Positions 27,301 through 35,565 are shown, numbered from the stretch's first letter. The stretch is 64,000 nucleotides of DNA from Pararhizobium sp. A13 (GCF_040126305.1 NZ_CP149510.1:4227001-4291000); one strand, 5' to 3'. The notes: generated by a model from the letters alone, not told the origin. Made by a program: numbers and translations.

Positions 27301-27765
27301 CCCGGCATGAACGGCTGGCAACTGGTCACGCGGCTGCGCGAGCACGGACAGACGGCGCCGGTGATCATGCTCTCGGCCAATATCGGAGACGGTACCGAGG
27401 CGGATGCGCGCACTGGTCACAACGATACCCTGACCAAGCCCTTCGATATCCGCCAGTTGCACGACAAGCTGGCCGTCCATCTGGCCCTCGAGTGGGAATA
27501 CAGCGATACGGCTGCACCTCCGCCAAAGCCAAAAGTCAGCGCCGAGGTCAAGACGCCCGGTGTCGCCCATGTCGAGGAACTGATCCGGCTGGGTGAAATC
27601 GGCTATGTCCGCGGCATCGAGGCGAAGCTCGCCGATCTCGCGCGCTCGGAGGAAAATCAGCCCTTTACCGAGGCCGTGAAGACCTATGTTCAGGCTTTCG
27701 ACCTTGCCGGCTATGCGGATTTCCTCCAGAGCATAAACAAACACGGGAGAGCCGCCGGTGAATGA
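24376..27765 (+). CDS. Hybrid histidine kinase with an NCS1-permease-like sensor domain
   Basis: 1129 residues. Residues ~1-480 form a polytopic membrane domain resembling the NCS1 nucleobase/cytosine/hydantoin symporters (about 12 helices; ISQTAIGAISFLALEAIGGA, GASFGYIGSTITS). Residues 503-540 hold eight cysteines (503, 506, 518, 526, 529, 530, 536, 540), probably a zinc site. Two more helices follow, then a HisKA domain with His686 in SHELRTPLN, an HATPase domain (NLLSNAIKF, DTGRGIS, GLGLGLTITRLL), and a receiver with phospho-acceptor Asp972 (FLIDISMPG) and LTKPFD. A ~90-residue tail ends the protein. It overlaps the response-regulator gene by 8 bp and diverges from urtA. It probably senses urea, a ureide or a purine-derived nitrogen source and controls urt/urease; ligand and targets are inferred. 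Confidence 0.9.
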   Translation: MTARQRIIPVRREYNRWVANQTLEDYALRFTAKSARQFSSQRISQTAIGAISFLALEAIGGAITLSYGTTNAVIAILAASIVMLCVGLPISRYAIRHGVDIDLLTRGASFGYIGSTITSLIYASFTFMLFAIEASIMSAALELALGIPVWIGYIISAVMVIPLVTHGVRLISKFQLLTQPFWIILNILPFIFIALADWGKFDLWLAFAGAHKAAGAPGSLAPFSLAEFGAASAVILALMAQIGEQVDFLRFLPPEGQRKLHHRIAVFLAGAGWVIVGAPKLLAGSFLVVLCLSAGVPAEDAADPAHMYLTAFGYMIPWHNAALLLMVAFVVVSQLKINVMNAYAGSLAWSNFFSRLTHSHPGRVVWLMFNVAIALLLMELGIYKLLEETLGIFSIIAMSWLCTISADLFVNKPLGLAPPNIEFKRAHLYDVNPVGVGAMTLSALIALTAHFGLLGAMASSLAPYIALITAFIASPAIAWATKGKYYLARKPRQSWKKLSTVTCSICEHPFEPEDMAWCPAYSAPICSLCCSLDSRCHDMCKPHASFNAQTAVVAKALLPQKVTETLATRLGRYGIAVVLSVAGIGVILAMIAHQTGTASPQVAAVINRTIGVVFFVFAVVTGIVCWFYVLAHDSRLVAEEESSRQNTLLLKEIAAHKKTDAALQYAKETAEAANRAKSRYVVGLSHELRTPLNAVLGYAQILERDETIPAPRQSAIKVIKRSADHLSGLIDGLLDISKIEAGRLQVYSNEINIQDFLDQIADMFRPQAQAKGLVFEHDRASTLPQYVRTDEKRLRQILVNLLSNAIKFTDSGTIRFDVAYRSQVATFTVSDTGRGISQADLPRIFEPFQRGEAEHIRPMPGLGLGLTITRLLTQTLGGEIVVDSERDKGSTFRVRLMLSAINRPTASLPSVRKIAGYAGPRRTIVVVDDNEDHRDLMREVLMPLDFVVLTAAGGTECLTLIEGVKPDLFLIDISMPGMNGWQLVTRLREHGQTAPVIMLSANIGDGTEADARTGHNDTLTKPFDIRQLHDKLAVHLALEWEYSDTAAPPPKPKVSAEVKTPGVAHVEELIRLGEIGYVRGIEAKLADLARSEENQPFTEAVKTYVQAFDLAGYADFLQSINKHGRAAGE

Positions 27766-28678
27766 AGCAGTCCATCCACGCGATATCGTGCTCATCGTGG
27801 ATGATTCTCCGGAAACGCTGGGCTTCCTCACCGATGCGCTCGAACAATCCGGCTTCTCTGTGTTGATCGCCACGTCCGGCAAAGCTGCAATCAACGTCGT
27901 CGACCGCATCACGCCGGATATCATCCTGATGGACGCGGTGATGCCGGGCATGGACGGTTTCGACACCTGCCGCAGCCTCAAGGCCAATCCCGGCATCGCT
28001 CAGGTGCCGGTGATCTTCATGACCGGGCTGACGGAAACCGAACATATCGTCCACGCGCTGGAATCCGGCGGCGTCGATTATCTTTCGAAGCCCATCAATA
28101 TCGACGAACTGCGCGCCCGTATCCGCGTACACCTTGCCAATGCGCGCTCGGCGCAAAGCGCGCGCGTGGCGCTGGATGCGGCCGGGCGGCACCTGCTGGC
28201 CGTGCGTGGGACCGGCGGCATCCAGTGGTCGACGCCGCAGGCGACGCGGCTGGTCAATGCCGCAACGGGCCGGGATGATGGGCTGGAAACGCTCGCCGAC
28301 CATATCCGCACCTGGCTGGAGGAGCGCGAAAAACACGGGGTCTCCAAGGAGCCGCTGATCATCCACCAGCATGGGCAACCGGTCTTGCAGCTTGCCTATC
28401 TTGGCGCCATCGGCGGCGACGAATTCCTGTTCCGTCTCACCGGCGTCAGCCAGACCAGCGACGACGACATTCTCCGCCAGAATTTTTCGCTGACGGTGCG
28501 CGAGGCCCAGGTGCTGCTCTGGATCGCCAAGGGCAAATCGAACCGCGATATCGGCGAAATCCTGGGCTTGAGCGCCCGTACGGTCAACAAGCACCTGGAA
28601 CAGATCTACGTGAAGCTCGGCGTCGAAAACCGTGCGTCTGCCGCCGTCAAGGCGGCGAATGCCTTGCGCGAGGTCTAG
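27758..28678 (+). CDS. Two-component response regulator, receiver plus LuxR/NarL-type HTH
   Basis: 306 residues from GTG 27758, inside the end of the kinase gene. The receiver has VLIVDDSPE, phospho-acceptor Asp59 in ILMDAVMPGMDGFD, a conserved Thr in FMTGLTE and Lys in LSKPIN. A middle region of about 100 residues of unclear function is followed by the GerE/LuxR helix-turn-helix: LTVREAQVLLWIAKGKSNRDIG with LSARTVNKHLEQIYVKLGVENR. Translational coupling makes it the cognate partner of the permease-kinase. It is a candidate DNA-binding activator of the urt and urease genes. Confidence 0.93.
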   Translation: MNEAVHPRDIVLIVDDSPETLGFLTDALEQSGFSVLIATSGKAAINVVDRITPDIILMDAVMPGMDGFDTCRSLKANPGIAQVPVIFMTGLTETEHIVHALESGGVDYLSKPINIDELRARIRVHLANARSAQSARVALDAAGRHLLAVRGTGGIQWSTPQATRLVNAATGRDDGLETLADHIRTWLEEREKHGVSKEPLIIHQHGQPVLQLAYLGAIGGDEFLFRLTGVSQTSDDDILRQNFSLTVREAQVLLWIAKGKSNRDIGEILGLSARTVNKHLEQIYVKLGVENRASAAVKAANALREV

Positions 28679-28684
28679 CCGCCT

Positions 28685-29077
28685 TCAGTATGAATGCGGC
28701 GGCACGAAGAGACAGAGCGTCCGGCTCTTTGCCTCGCCTGCGACCGAGCACCAATGGTATTCGCCGTCCGGCGAGGACCGGACACGCTTATCCGCATAGG
28801 GCACCACCTCACCGGTGACATTGATGACGTAACCTTGCGGCTTCTCGCTGATCGCCTTGGCGGCGACCGGCCGGCAATCCTGATTGGAGCAGCAGGAGAA
28901 CGGATAGCTCCAGCCGGACGGCGCATCATGCGCCTTGCCCGCCGCAGGCCATAAGCTGGCTGCGATCAGCGGTGGTATCAGCCAGGCGAGGTAGTATCTT
29001 CTTTCCTGAAGGACGGGGATCGCAACCGAAACATGTCCAGCTGCGATTGGGCGGTAGGCTACCTTTGAGAAGCGCAT
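28685..29077 (-). CDS. Small secreted cysteine-containing protein, function unknown
   Basis: 130 residues from ATG 29077, preceded by AGGAG. A basic N-terminus and hydrophobic helix (YYLAWLIPPLIAASLWPA) look like a signal peptide or anchor. The mature part has FSCCSNQDCRPV, then GYVINVTGEVVPYADKRVRSSPDGEYHWC and a final TLCLFVPPHSY. Five cysteines suggest disulfides or metal binding. I know similar hypothetical proteins in Rhizobiales but no function. It converges on the response-regulator gene with a gap of only six bases. Confidence 0.8.
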   Translation of the reverse strand: MRFSKVAYRPIAAGHVSVAIPVLQERRYYLAWLIPPLIAASLWPAAGKAHDAPSGWSYPFSCCSNQDCRPVAAKAISEKPQGYVINVTGEVVPYADKRVRSSPDGEYHWCSVAGEAKSRTLCLFVPPHSY

Positions 29078-29373
29078 GAAGAACTCCTGGTTTGGGACCA
29101 CTGCTGTTCCCGCCGTCGAAGCGTTTCTTCCCGCATACCGGCTGACGTCGGCAAGCTCCGCCGACGCCGACATCAGCACGATCCCTTCAGGGGGGGCCGT
29201 GCGTCCGTTCCTGGACATGGCCCGTCACTACAACCCTTGGGCGACGTGCCAGCCTGCCTTATATTTAAGCATTATCTGCCGATTCCTCCGGGTGGGCAAT
29301 CGGTCGCCATCGACAATCACGCCACGTTGCAATATCGCAACATGCTAATATTTAGTCTTTTAAAGTCAGGGGT

Positions 29374-30348
29374 TTATGCCACGCGATCCGGAGGCTGCCG
29401 CCCTTCGAAGAACGCCGTGACGTTCTCGACGACTTTCATGCCCATCGCCGTGCGCGTCTCTTCCGTTGCGCTGCCGAGATGCGGCAGGAGCACGACATTG
29501 TCCAGACCACGCAGCCGCTCGGGGACATTCGGCTCCGCCTCAAAGACGTCGAGACCGGCCCCACGGATGACGCCGGTTTCCAGTGCTTCGACCAGCGCGT
29601 TTTCGTCGACGACATCGCCGCGCGCGGTATTGATCAGAAACGCTTCCGGTTTCATCATGGCCAGACGTTGCGCATTGATCAGATGCCGGTTTTCGCCGCC
29701 GCCTGGGCAATGCAACGAGACGAAATCGGAGACGGCCAGCACCTCCTCGACGGTGTCCAGTTGCCGGGCGCCAAACCGCGATGCGCCCGCGGCATCGATT
29801 TTCGACCTGTTGTAGAAAACGACATCCATGTCAAAGCCGAAATGGCAGCGTTTTGCCATGGCCTTACCGATCCGGCCGAAGCCGATAATCCCGAGCGTCT
29901 TGCCGGTCACCTTGGTTCCGATCATGTGCGTCGGCCGCCAACCGGTCCACCGCCCGGAACGAACCTCGCGTTCGCCCTCACCTGCCCGGCGCGCAACGGT
30001 AAGCAGCAGCGACATGGCGATATCGGCGGTACAATCGGTGAGAACGCCGGGCGTGTTGGTGACCACAATGCCGCGCGCCTTTGCAGCAGCGATGTCGATG
30101 TGATTGTAGCCGACGCCGAAATTACCGAGAATTTTGGTGCAGACGTCATTGGCCTCGAAAAGCGAAGCCGGCAGGCGGTCGGATACCGTTGGCAAGACCG
30201 CATCGAAAGAGCGAAGCGCTTCGATAAGTGCTGCCGAATCCATGGCGATATCCGAGGCATTGAACGAAGCATCGAACCGTTCTGCCAGAACGCGCTCCAC
30301 TGCCTCGGGCCAGCGGCGGGTGACGAGAATGCGTGATTTCTGGGCCAT
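29374..30348 (-). CDS. D-2-hydroxyacid dehydrogenase (glyoxylate/hydroxypyruvate reductase-like)
   Basis: 324 residues. The NAD(P)-binding motif GFGRIGKAMAKR is near residue 155. The catalytic arginine is in NTARGDVVDE, the glutamate in DVFEAEPNVPE and the histidine in LLPHLGSATEETR. NRSKIDAAGA after the second strand has Arg-Ser, which favours NADP. It would reduce glyoxylate or hydroxypyruvate, or oxidise the matching hydroxy acids. ATG 30348 follows AGGAG. It stands alone between the secreted protein and the hydrolase gene. Confidence 0.92.
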   Translation of the reverse strand: MAQKSRILVTRRWPEAVERVLAERFDASFNASDIAMDSAALIEALRSFDAVLPTVSDRLPASLFEANDVCTKILGNFGVGYNHIDIAAAKARGIVVTNTPGVLTDCTADIAMSLLLTVARRAGEGEREVRSGRWTGWRPTHMIGTKVTGKTLGIIGFGRIGKAMAKRCHFGFDMDVVFYNRSKIDAAGASRFGARQLDTVEEVLAVSDFVSLHCPGGGENRHLINAQRLAMMKPEAFLINTARGDVVDENALVEALETGVIRGAGLDVFEAEPNVPERLRGLDNVVLLPHLGSATEETRTAMGMKVVENVTAFFEGRQPPDRVA

Positions 30349-30434
30349 CGGCTGCTCCTGGCTGGTATCTGAAGCAGACACTTAACACAGGAACGGCCGC
30401 AAACCAGCGGCCATTCGGTTGAAACAGATATGCA

Positions 30435-30463
30435 GATCGGGGCGCTAAAATGGCGCCCCGATC
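30435..30463 (-). terminator. Hairpin terminator after the alpha/beta hydrolase gene
   Basis: GATCGGGGCGC (30435-30445) pairs perfectly with GCGCCCCGATC (30453-30463) around a 7-base loop, 9 bases downstream of the hydrolase stop codon (minus strand). The T tract is poor, so efficiency is uncertain. Confidence 0.65.
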
Positions 30464-30471
30464 GGTCCCGG

Positions 30472-31470
30472 TCAGCTCTTCAGGAAGGCGAGCATGTCGT
30501 CGTTCAACAGCTGCTTATGCGTATCGGTGATGCCATGCGGCGCACCGGCGTAGACCTTCAGCGTGGCATGCGGCACCAGCGTCTTGGAAGCGCGGGCCGC
30601 AGCGTCGATCGGCACGATCTGGTCGTCATCGCCATGGACGATCAGCGTCGGCACGTCGAACTTCTTCAGGTCCTCGGTGAAGTCGGTTTCCGAAAACGCC
30701 TTGATCGAGTCATAGGTGTTCTTGTGGCCGCCTGCCATGCCCTGCAGCCAGAAGCTGTCGATCATGCCCTGCGAGACCTTGGCACCGGGGCGATTGAAGC
30801 CGAAGAACGGTCCGGAAGCGATATCCTTGTAGAGCTGCGACCGGTCGGCGATAGAAGCGGCGCGAATGCCATCGAAGACTTCGATCGGCAGGCCGCCGGG
30901 ATTGGCGGCCGTCTTCAGCATCAGTGGTGGTACGGCAGCAATCAGGCCGGCCCTGGCGACCCGGCTGGTGCCGTGGCGGCCGATATAACGGCTGATCTCG
31001 CCGCCACCTGTGGAGAAGCCGAACAGCGAAACGTTCTCCAAGTTCAGAACTTCGATCAGGTCGGCCAGGTCATCGGCGTAGTGATCCATGTCGTTGCCAT
31101 CCCATGGCTGGGACGAGCGGCCATGGCCGCGACGGTCGTGGGTGATGACGCGGAAGCCGTTGTCGGCCAGATGCAGTGCCTGGGCTTCCCAACTGTCGGA
31201 AGAAAGCGGCCAGCCGTGGCTGAGAATGACGACAGGGCCATCCTTCGGACCCCAGTCCTTGAAGTAGATTTCGACGCCGTCGCGCGTGGTGATGGTGTTG
31301 ACGCTGCGCTGGGCCGGAGCCTGGCTTGCGGCCACCGATGCAGCCTGATCCTGGGCAACCGCGGTCGAGCCGACCAGGGCGCCCGAAACTGCAGCGATCC
31401 CTGCTCCGCTGACGCCTGCAAGCAGGATATTGCGGCGGGAAAAATTCTGTTCCTGGGTGCTGTTGGACAT
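30472..31470 (-). CDS. Tat-exported alpha/beta hydrolase (non-haem chloroperoxidase-like)
   Basis: 332 residues. The N-terminus carries a twin-arginine signal, [20 protein letters not shown], cut near VAQDQ (about residue 45). The alpha/beta fold shows [14 protein letters not shown] (oxyanion region), the nucleophile Ser in GFSTGGGE, an Asp in HGDDDQIVP and the His in GAPHGITD. The pattern is that of cofactor-free haloperoxidases/perhydrolases and related esterases. ATG 31470 follows GGAG. It is divergent from the OhrR/MarR-type regulator and shares a promoter region with three operator-like repeats, so it is the likely target of that repressor. Confidence 0.9.
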   Translation of the reverse strand: MSNSTQEQNFSRRNILLAGVSGAGIAAVSGALVGSTAVAQDQAASVAASQAPAQRSVNTITTRDGVEIYFKDWGPKDGPVVILSHGWPLSSDSWEAQALHLADNGFRVITHDRRGHGRSSQPWDGNDMDHYADDLADLIEVLNLENVSLFGFSTGGGEISRYIGRHGTSRVARAGLIAAVPPLMLKTAANPGGLPIEVFDGIRAASIADRSQLYKDIASGPFFGFNRPGAKVSQGMIDSFWLQGMAGGHKNTYDSIKAFSETDFTEDLKKFDVPTLIVHGDDDQIVPIDAAARASKTLVPHATLKVYAGAPHGITDTHKQLLNDDMLAFLKS

Positions 31471-31528
31471 GACGTTCTCCTTCTCCATTTTGCGATGCCG
31501 GGTTGCGGCGGCGCGGTTGATTTTTTAG

Positions 31529-31688
31529 CGATTTAATCGTGCGCGATATAAATACTCGAATTTCGGCCGCAAGGGCATCTGTTTGGCGATGCCGAATTAA
31601 TATCGTGCACGATTAAATCGTTGACAATACTTACGCGCGGAATTTTCTCATGTCAATGCCTTGCGATTAAATCGCGAACGATTTATTT
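31529..31688. promoter_or_regulatory. Three ~25-bp operator-like repeats in the hydrolase/MarR divergent region
   Basis: Site 1 (31529-31553, direct), site 2 (31596-31620, inverted) and site 3 (31664-31688, direct) share the pattern CGATTWAATCG followed by a second CGAT. Sites 1 and 2 agree at 23 of 25 positions, and sites 1 and 3 at 18. Site 2 contains the perfect palindrome ATCGTGCACGAT. A TTGACA box (31621-31626) abuts site 2, pointing towards the regulator gene, so binding would block that promoter. Confidence 0.75.
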
Positions 31689-31716
31689 TGCAGCCATTGG
31701 ATAAAGGATGGGCACA

Positions 31717-32166
31717 ATGGATCAGACACTGAACGACAAAGCGGATATAACCAAACTCGACGACTTCCTCTGCTTCGCGATCTATTCCGCGCATCACGCC
31801 CTCAACCGCGTCTACAAGCCGCTTCTGGACGCGATCGGGCTCACCTACACGCAGTACATCGCCATGGTCTCGCTCTGGGAGCAGGATGACCAGACGGTCG
31901 GGAGCCTCGGTGAAAAGCTGTTTCTGGAATCGAGCACGCTGACGCCGGTGCTGAAGCGCCTGGAGGCTTTGGGGCTCATCGTGCGGACCCGCGACAAGAC
32001 CGATGAGCGGCAAGTCCGGGTGCAATTGACGGCATCGGGACGCGCGCTTCGGGAAAGGGCAAAAACCATTCCGCCGTGCATTCTCGAAGCGAGCGGTCTG
32101 GAGATGGACGAGTTGGCACGGCTCAAGGCGGAGATCGCGATGTTGAGATCATCGCTGCTGCGCTAG
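31717..32166 (+). CDS. MarR-family repressor, OhrR-like (peroxide-sensing)
   Basis: 149 residues from ATG 31717, eight bases after AAAGGA; ATG 31708 overlaps that ribosome site and is less likely. The N-terminal LDDFLCFAIYSAHHALNR holds the single reactive cysteine at the OhrR position (Cys19). LTYTQYIAMVSLWEQD and the winged helix (SLGEKLFLESSTLTPVLKRLEALGLI, RDKTDERQVRVQLT) follow. OhrR relatives release DNA when the cysteine is oxidised by organic hydroperoxide. A second cysteine (PPCILEAS) could form a disulfide. It diverges from the hydrolase gene, not from an ohr gene. Confidence 0.9.
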   Translation: MDQTLNDKADITKLDDFLCFAIYSAHHALNRVYKPLLDAIGLTYTQYIAMVSLWEQDDQTVGSLGEKLFLESSTLTPVLKRLEALGLIVRTRDKTDERQVRVQLTASGRALRERAKTIPPCILEASGLEMDELARLKAEIAMLRSSLLR

Positions 32167-32188
32167 CGGAGACGCGGCGTCGCGCGCC

Positions 32189-32238
32189 TGGACCGCAAAT
32201 GCAAAAAGGCCCGGCAATGCCGGGCCTTTCGCGGTCCA
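32189..32238. terminator. Bidirectional terminator between the MarR regulator and braC-like gene
   Basis: Nested stems: outer TGGACCGC/GCGGTCCA (32189-32196/32231-32238) and inner AAAGGCCCGG/CCGGGCCTTT (32205-32214/32220-32229) with a 5-base loop. An A run precedes and TTT follows, so it can serve both convergent genes. Confidence 0.85.
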
Positions 32239-32266
32239 GATGGACCAATTGGTATGCCCGGAACGA

Positions 32267-33385
32267 CTATTCGTTCTGGAAGTAGGTGTACTTGCCGTCG
32301 TCGCCCTTCTTCCAGGTGTACATGACGTAGTCCGGACGGGTGATGTCGCCCTTGTCGTCATAGCTTAGTTCGCCGATGGCGGTGTGGAACGGGCCCTTAC
32401 CCTTGATGTTTTCCGCAACTGCCTGCGAGTCGTTGCCGCCGGTCGTCTTTGCAGCTTCTGCAATAACCTGCAGAGCGGCATAGGAGTACAGCGTGTAGGC
32501 TTCCGGTTCGAAGCCGGCAGCGCGGAACTTTTCAACCAGTTCCTTTGCAGCCGGGTTCTTGCGCGGATCCGGAGCAAACGTCATCAGCGTGCCGTCAACA
32601 GCGTCGCCAGCGATCGAAGCAAGTTCGTTCGAAACGATACCGTCGCCGGACATGAAAGTGGCCTTCAGGCCCTGGTCAGCCATCTGGCGCATGATGAGGC
32701 CGGCTTCGGTGTGCAGGCCGCCCCAGTAAACCACCGTTACACCGGCTTCCTTCATCTTGGCGATCAGGGCCGAGAAGTCCTTGTCGCCAGTCGTGATACC
32801 TTCGTAAATGACTTCCTTCACACCGCCTTCGTTCATGGCAGCCTTGGTCAGGTCAGCAAGACCCTGGCCGTAAGGCGTCTTGTCGTGAACGACGGCAACC
32901 TTGCCATCCTTGAAGTTGGCAGCGATGTAGGCACCGGCAACGGCACCCTGCTGGTCGTCACGACCGCAGGTACGGAAGGTGTTCCACAGGCCGCGCTCGG
33001 TGAAGACCGGATTCGTAGCAGACGGAGTGATTTCCAGGATGCCGTTCTCCGCGTAGACTTCGGAAGCCGGGATCGAAACGCCGGAGTTGAAGTGGCCGAC
33101 CACGAACTTGACGCCGTCAGCCACGAACTTGTTGGCGACGGAAACGCCCTGCTTCGGGTCGGAAACGTCGTCGCCGAGGACGATCTTGATCTGCTCACCA
33201 TTGATGCCGCCGGCAGCGTTGATGTCGGCAGCGGCCTGCTCAGCACCCTTCTGGAGCTGCGCGCCGAAAGCTGCGTTCGGTCCCGTCAGCGGGCCAGCAA
33301 CACCAACCAGCAGGTCAGCCCATGCAGTGCCGCTGAAAGCGACCATTGCAGTCAGCGCAACAGCCGACAAAAGTGACTTCTTCAT
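32267..33385 (-). CDS. Branched-chain amino acid ABC transporter binding protein (LivJ/BraC-like)
   Basis: 372 residues. A signal peptide ([19 protein letters not shown]) is cut after AWA near residue 23. Mature blocks are [59 protein letters not shown] and [18 protein letters not shown], typical of periplasmic Leu/Ile/Val-binding proteins. ATG 33385 follows a GGGAGT box. It is the last gene of the liv operon, 122 bases after the DUF6867 gene, and ends at a strong terminator. In rhizobia this system also takes up other amino acids (family knowledge). Confidence 0.93.
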   Translation of the reverse strand: MKKSLLSAVALTAMVAFSGTAWADLLVGVAGPLTGPNAAFGAQLQKGAEQAAADINAAGGINGEQIKIVLGDDVSDPKQGVSVANKFVADGVKFVVGHFNSGVSIPASEVYAENGILEITPSATNPVFTERGLWNTFRTCGRDDQQGAVAGAYIAANFKDGKVAVVHDKTPYGQGLADLTKAAMNEGGVKEVIYEGITTGDKDFSALIAKMKEAGVTVVYWGGLHTEAGLIMRQMADQGLKATFMSGDGIVSNELASIAGDAVDGTLMTFAPDPRKNPAAKELVEKFRAAGFEPEAYTLYSYAALQVIAEAAKTTGGNDSQAVAENIKGKGPFHTAIGELSYDDKGDITRPDYVMYTWKKGDDGKYTYFQNE

Positions 33386-33507
33386 CTTGTTACTCCCAAA
33401 AAATTTGAGCGGGTGTCGTTTAAACCGGTCACGATACCCACCATAATCGCGCCGGTATTCTTGTATCCGCAGGCAGCGCACCCGGCGCCACCATGGGTTT
33501 CCCTCTG

Positions 33508-33852
33508 TTATTTCGCCTTCCACGAGAAAGGCGATGCCTTCTCATAGAGCCAGTAGTAATTGTTGGTCATCTGCTTCGTGCGGTAGTAGCGATAACCGGC
33601 CGTAGCAAACAACAAAAGGACGATGGTGTCCACGATATAGTACTGCAAAGTCAACATGCTGCCGTTGAAAAGCGCATGATGGATAAAGCGGATCGCCACA
33701 CCCAGAAGTAGGGTGTAGATGATCAATGTCGAGTATTTGCTCCAGCCCTCGGCAGCGCTCTTTCCCGTGCGCCAGGCCGTCCATCCGCCCATCACCACGG
33801 TGACCAACGCGAACTGCAGAATGGTCGGTTCTTCGTAGAGAATGCCTTGCAT
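33508..33852 (-). CDS. DUF6867-family small membrane protein of the liv operon
   Basis: 114 residues with about three membrane segments: [40 protein letters not shown] and [20 protein letters not shown], then a basic C-terminus. ATG 33852 follows GGGGAGAA. Proteins like this lie between livF and the binding-protein gene in many alphaproteobacterial liv operons and carry the DUF6867 name; the function is unknown. An accessory role in the transporter is inferred from position only. Confidence 0.82.
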   Translation of the reverse strand: MQGILYEEPTILQFALVTVVMGGWTAWRTGKSAAEGWSKYSTLIIYTLLLGVAIRFIHHALFNGSMLTLQYYIVDTIVLLLFATAGYRYYRTKQMTNNYYWLYEKASPFSWKAK

Positions 33853-33961
33853 CCCATTTCTCCCCTTCAAAGCGCAGGCGGCTCTCAAGCCGCGCAAAAC
33901 GCTCCAACGTACCGAAATCACACCCGCCGGCTGCAGCGTAGCACCGCCGGCAGGCATGGCA

Positions 33962-34687
33962 TCAATGATGGCCGCCCTCGAGATAGGCGGCGCGCACTTC
34001 CGGATTGGCCAGCAATTCCTTGCCGCTGCCGCTCATGGTCACCTTGCCGTTGACCATGACATAGCCGCGATGGGAGAGCTTCAACGCAGCAAAGGCGTTC
34101 TGCTCGACGAGGAAGACGGTCAGGCCTTCCTGTTCGTTGAGCTTCTTGATCGCCTCGAAAATGCTCTTGACGATCAGCGGCGCCAGACCAAGCGACGGCT
34201 CGTCGAGAAGCAGAAGCTTCGGGCGCGCCATCAGGGCACGGCCGATCGACAGCATCTGCTGCTCGCCGCCCGAAAGCGTTCCGCCGCGCTGCGCCTGACG
34301 CTCCTTGAGCCGCGGGAAAAGCGTGAAGATCTTTTCCACGTCCTCGTCGAAATGCTTCAGATTATCCAGGCTCGCGCCCATCTGGAGATTTTCAAAGACG
34401 GTCATGCGCGGAAAGATGCGCCGACCTTCCGGTGATTGGGCGACGCGCAGCCGAGCGATTTCGTGCGTCGGCATGTGGGTGATGTCCTCGCCGTCGAAGA
34501 TCACCGAACCGGTCTTCGCCTGCGGACTGCCGCAGATGGTCATCATCAGCGTCGACTTACCGGCACCGTTGGCACCGATCATGCAGACGATCTCGCCGCG
34601 CTTGACCTCGACGTCAACGCCAGCGAGCGCGCGAATATTGCCGTAATAGGTCTCGACGGCTTTCACATTCAGGAGGGTATCACTCAT
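33962..34687 (-). CDS. livF: Branched-chain amino acid ABC transporter ATPase LivF
   Basis: 241 residues. ETYYGNIRALAGVDVEVKRG opens the domain, Walker A is GANGAGKSTLM near residue 37, the signature is GTLSGGEQQMLSIGRAL and Walker B is LLLLDEPSLGLAPLIV, followed by LVEQNAFAALKLSHRGYVM. These are standard LivF blocks. Its ATG overlaps the livG stop by one base (TGATG), so they are coupled. Confidence 0.95.
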   Translation of the reverse strand: MSDTLLNVKAVETYYGNIRALAGVDVEVKRGEIVCMIGANGAGKSTLMMTICGSPQAKTGSVIFDGEDITHMPTHEIARLRVAQSPEGRRIFPRMTVFENLQMGASLDNLKHFDEDVEKIFTLFPRLKERQAQRGGTLSGGEQQMLSIGRALMARPKLLLLDEPSLGLAPLIVKSIFEAIKKLNEQEGLTVFLVEQNAFAALKLSHRGYVMVNGKVTMSGSGKELLANPEVRAAYLEGGHH

Positions 34688-35565
34688 CAGTGCGTATCTC
34701 CCGGCGCGATTTCCTCGATCTGTTCGATCACTTCTTCGACCTCAACATCTTCAACACCGAGATAAGCCGCAATAACCTTCGGATCGTGTTTCACAAAATC
34801 CGGATTTCCGTCGGAAATCTTCTGCCCGTATTCCAGCACCACAACGTGGTCCGAAATTTCCATGACCACCGACATGTCGTGCTCGATCAGCAGGATCGAC
34901 GTATCCGTATCCTTGCGGATGCTGCGCAAAAGCTCGTTGAGGGCGAGCGATTCACGCGGATTGAGACCGGCCGCAGGCTCGTCCAGGCAAAGGAATTCCG
35001 GCCCCGTGCACATGGCGCGGGCGATTTCCAGACGGCGCTGTGCACCGTATGGCAGGTCGCCGGCCGGATCGTCGGCGCGGTCGGTCAGGTTTGCCTTGTC
35101 GAGCCAGTATTTCGCGCGCTCGATCGATTCGCCGACCGCCGCCTTGTAGGTCGGGAAACCGAGCAGGCCGAGGATGGTGTAGCCGGAAGCCAGCATCAGC
35201 TTGTTGTGCTGGGCGACGAGCAGGTTCTCCAGAACCGTCAGGCCCGAGAAGAGCCGGATATTCTGGAAGGTGCGGGCCACCTTGGCGTCGCGGTTGACCT
35301 CGTAATCCGACATGCGTTCGAGAAGGTATTCCTTCCCGGCCTTCTGCCGCATCGTGATCATGCCCATCGTCGGCTTGTAGAAGCCGGTGATGCAGTTGAA
35401 CACCGTCGTCTTGCCGGCGCCGTTCGGGCCGATGAGCGCGGTGATATCGCCGCGATAGGCTTCGAACGACAGGTCGTTGATGGCCATCAGGCCGCCGAAA
35501 CGCATCGACAGATGCTCGACTTTGAGGATTGGATCTTTCGTCATTGTGTCTGTCTCAAGGGCCAT
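34687..35565 (-). CDS. livG: Branched-chain amino acid ABC transporter ATPase LivG
   Basis: 292 residues, somewhat longer than usual because of an acidic C-terminal tail (GVEDVEVEEVIEQIEEIAPG). Walker A is GPNGAGKTTVFNCITG, the Q-loop region is ARTFQNIRLFSGLTVLENL, the signature-like region is DLPYGAQRRLEIARAM, the LivG variant, and Walker B is FLCLDEPAAGLNPRE. ATG 35565 overlaps the livM stop and is preceded by AAGGAAGGG. An in-frame ATG seven codons later is possible. Confidence 0.95.
   Translation of the reverse strand: MALETDTMTKDPILKVEHLSMRFGGLMAINDLSFEAYRGDITALIGPNGAGKTTVFNCITGFYKPTMGMITMRQKAGKEYLLERMSDYEVNRDAKVARTFQNIRLFSGLTVLENLLVAQHNKLMLASGYTILGLLGFPTYKAAVGESIERAKYWLDKANLTDRADDPAGDLPYGAQRRLEIARAMCTGPEFLCLDEPAAGLNPRESLALNELLRSIRKDTDTSILLIEHDMSVVMEISDHVVVLEYGQKISDGNPDFVKHDPKVIAAYLGVEDVEVEEVIEQIEEIAPGDTH

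Noticed and set aside
25753-27996. A 747-codon open frame antisense to the hybrid kinase
   Set aside because: It mirrors a high-GC coding region; its translation has no domain pattern while the plus-strand frame has kinase and receiver motifs throughout.
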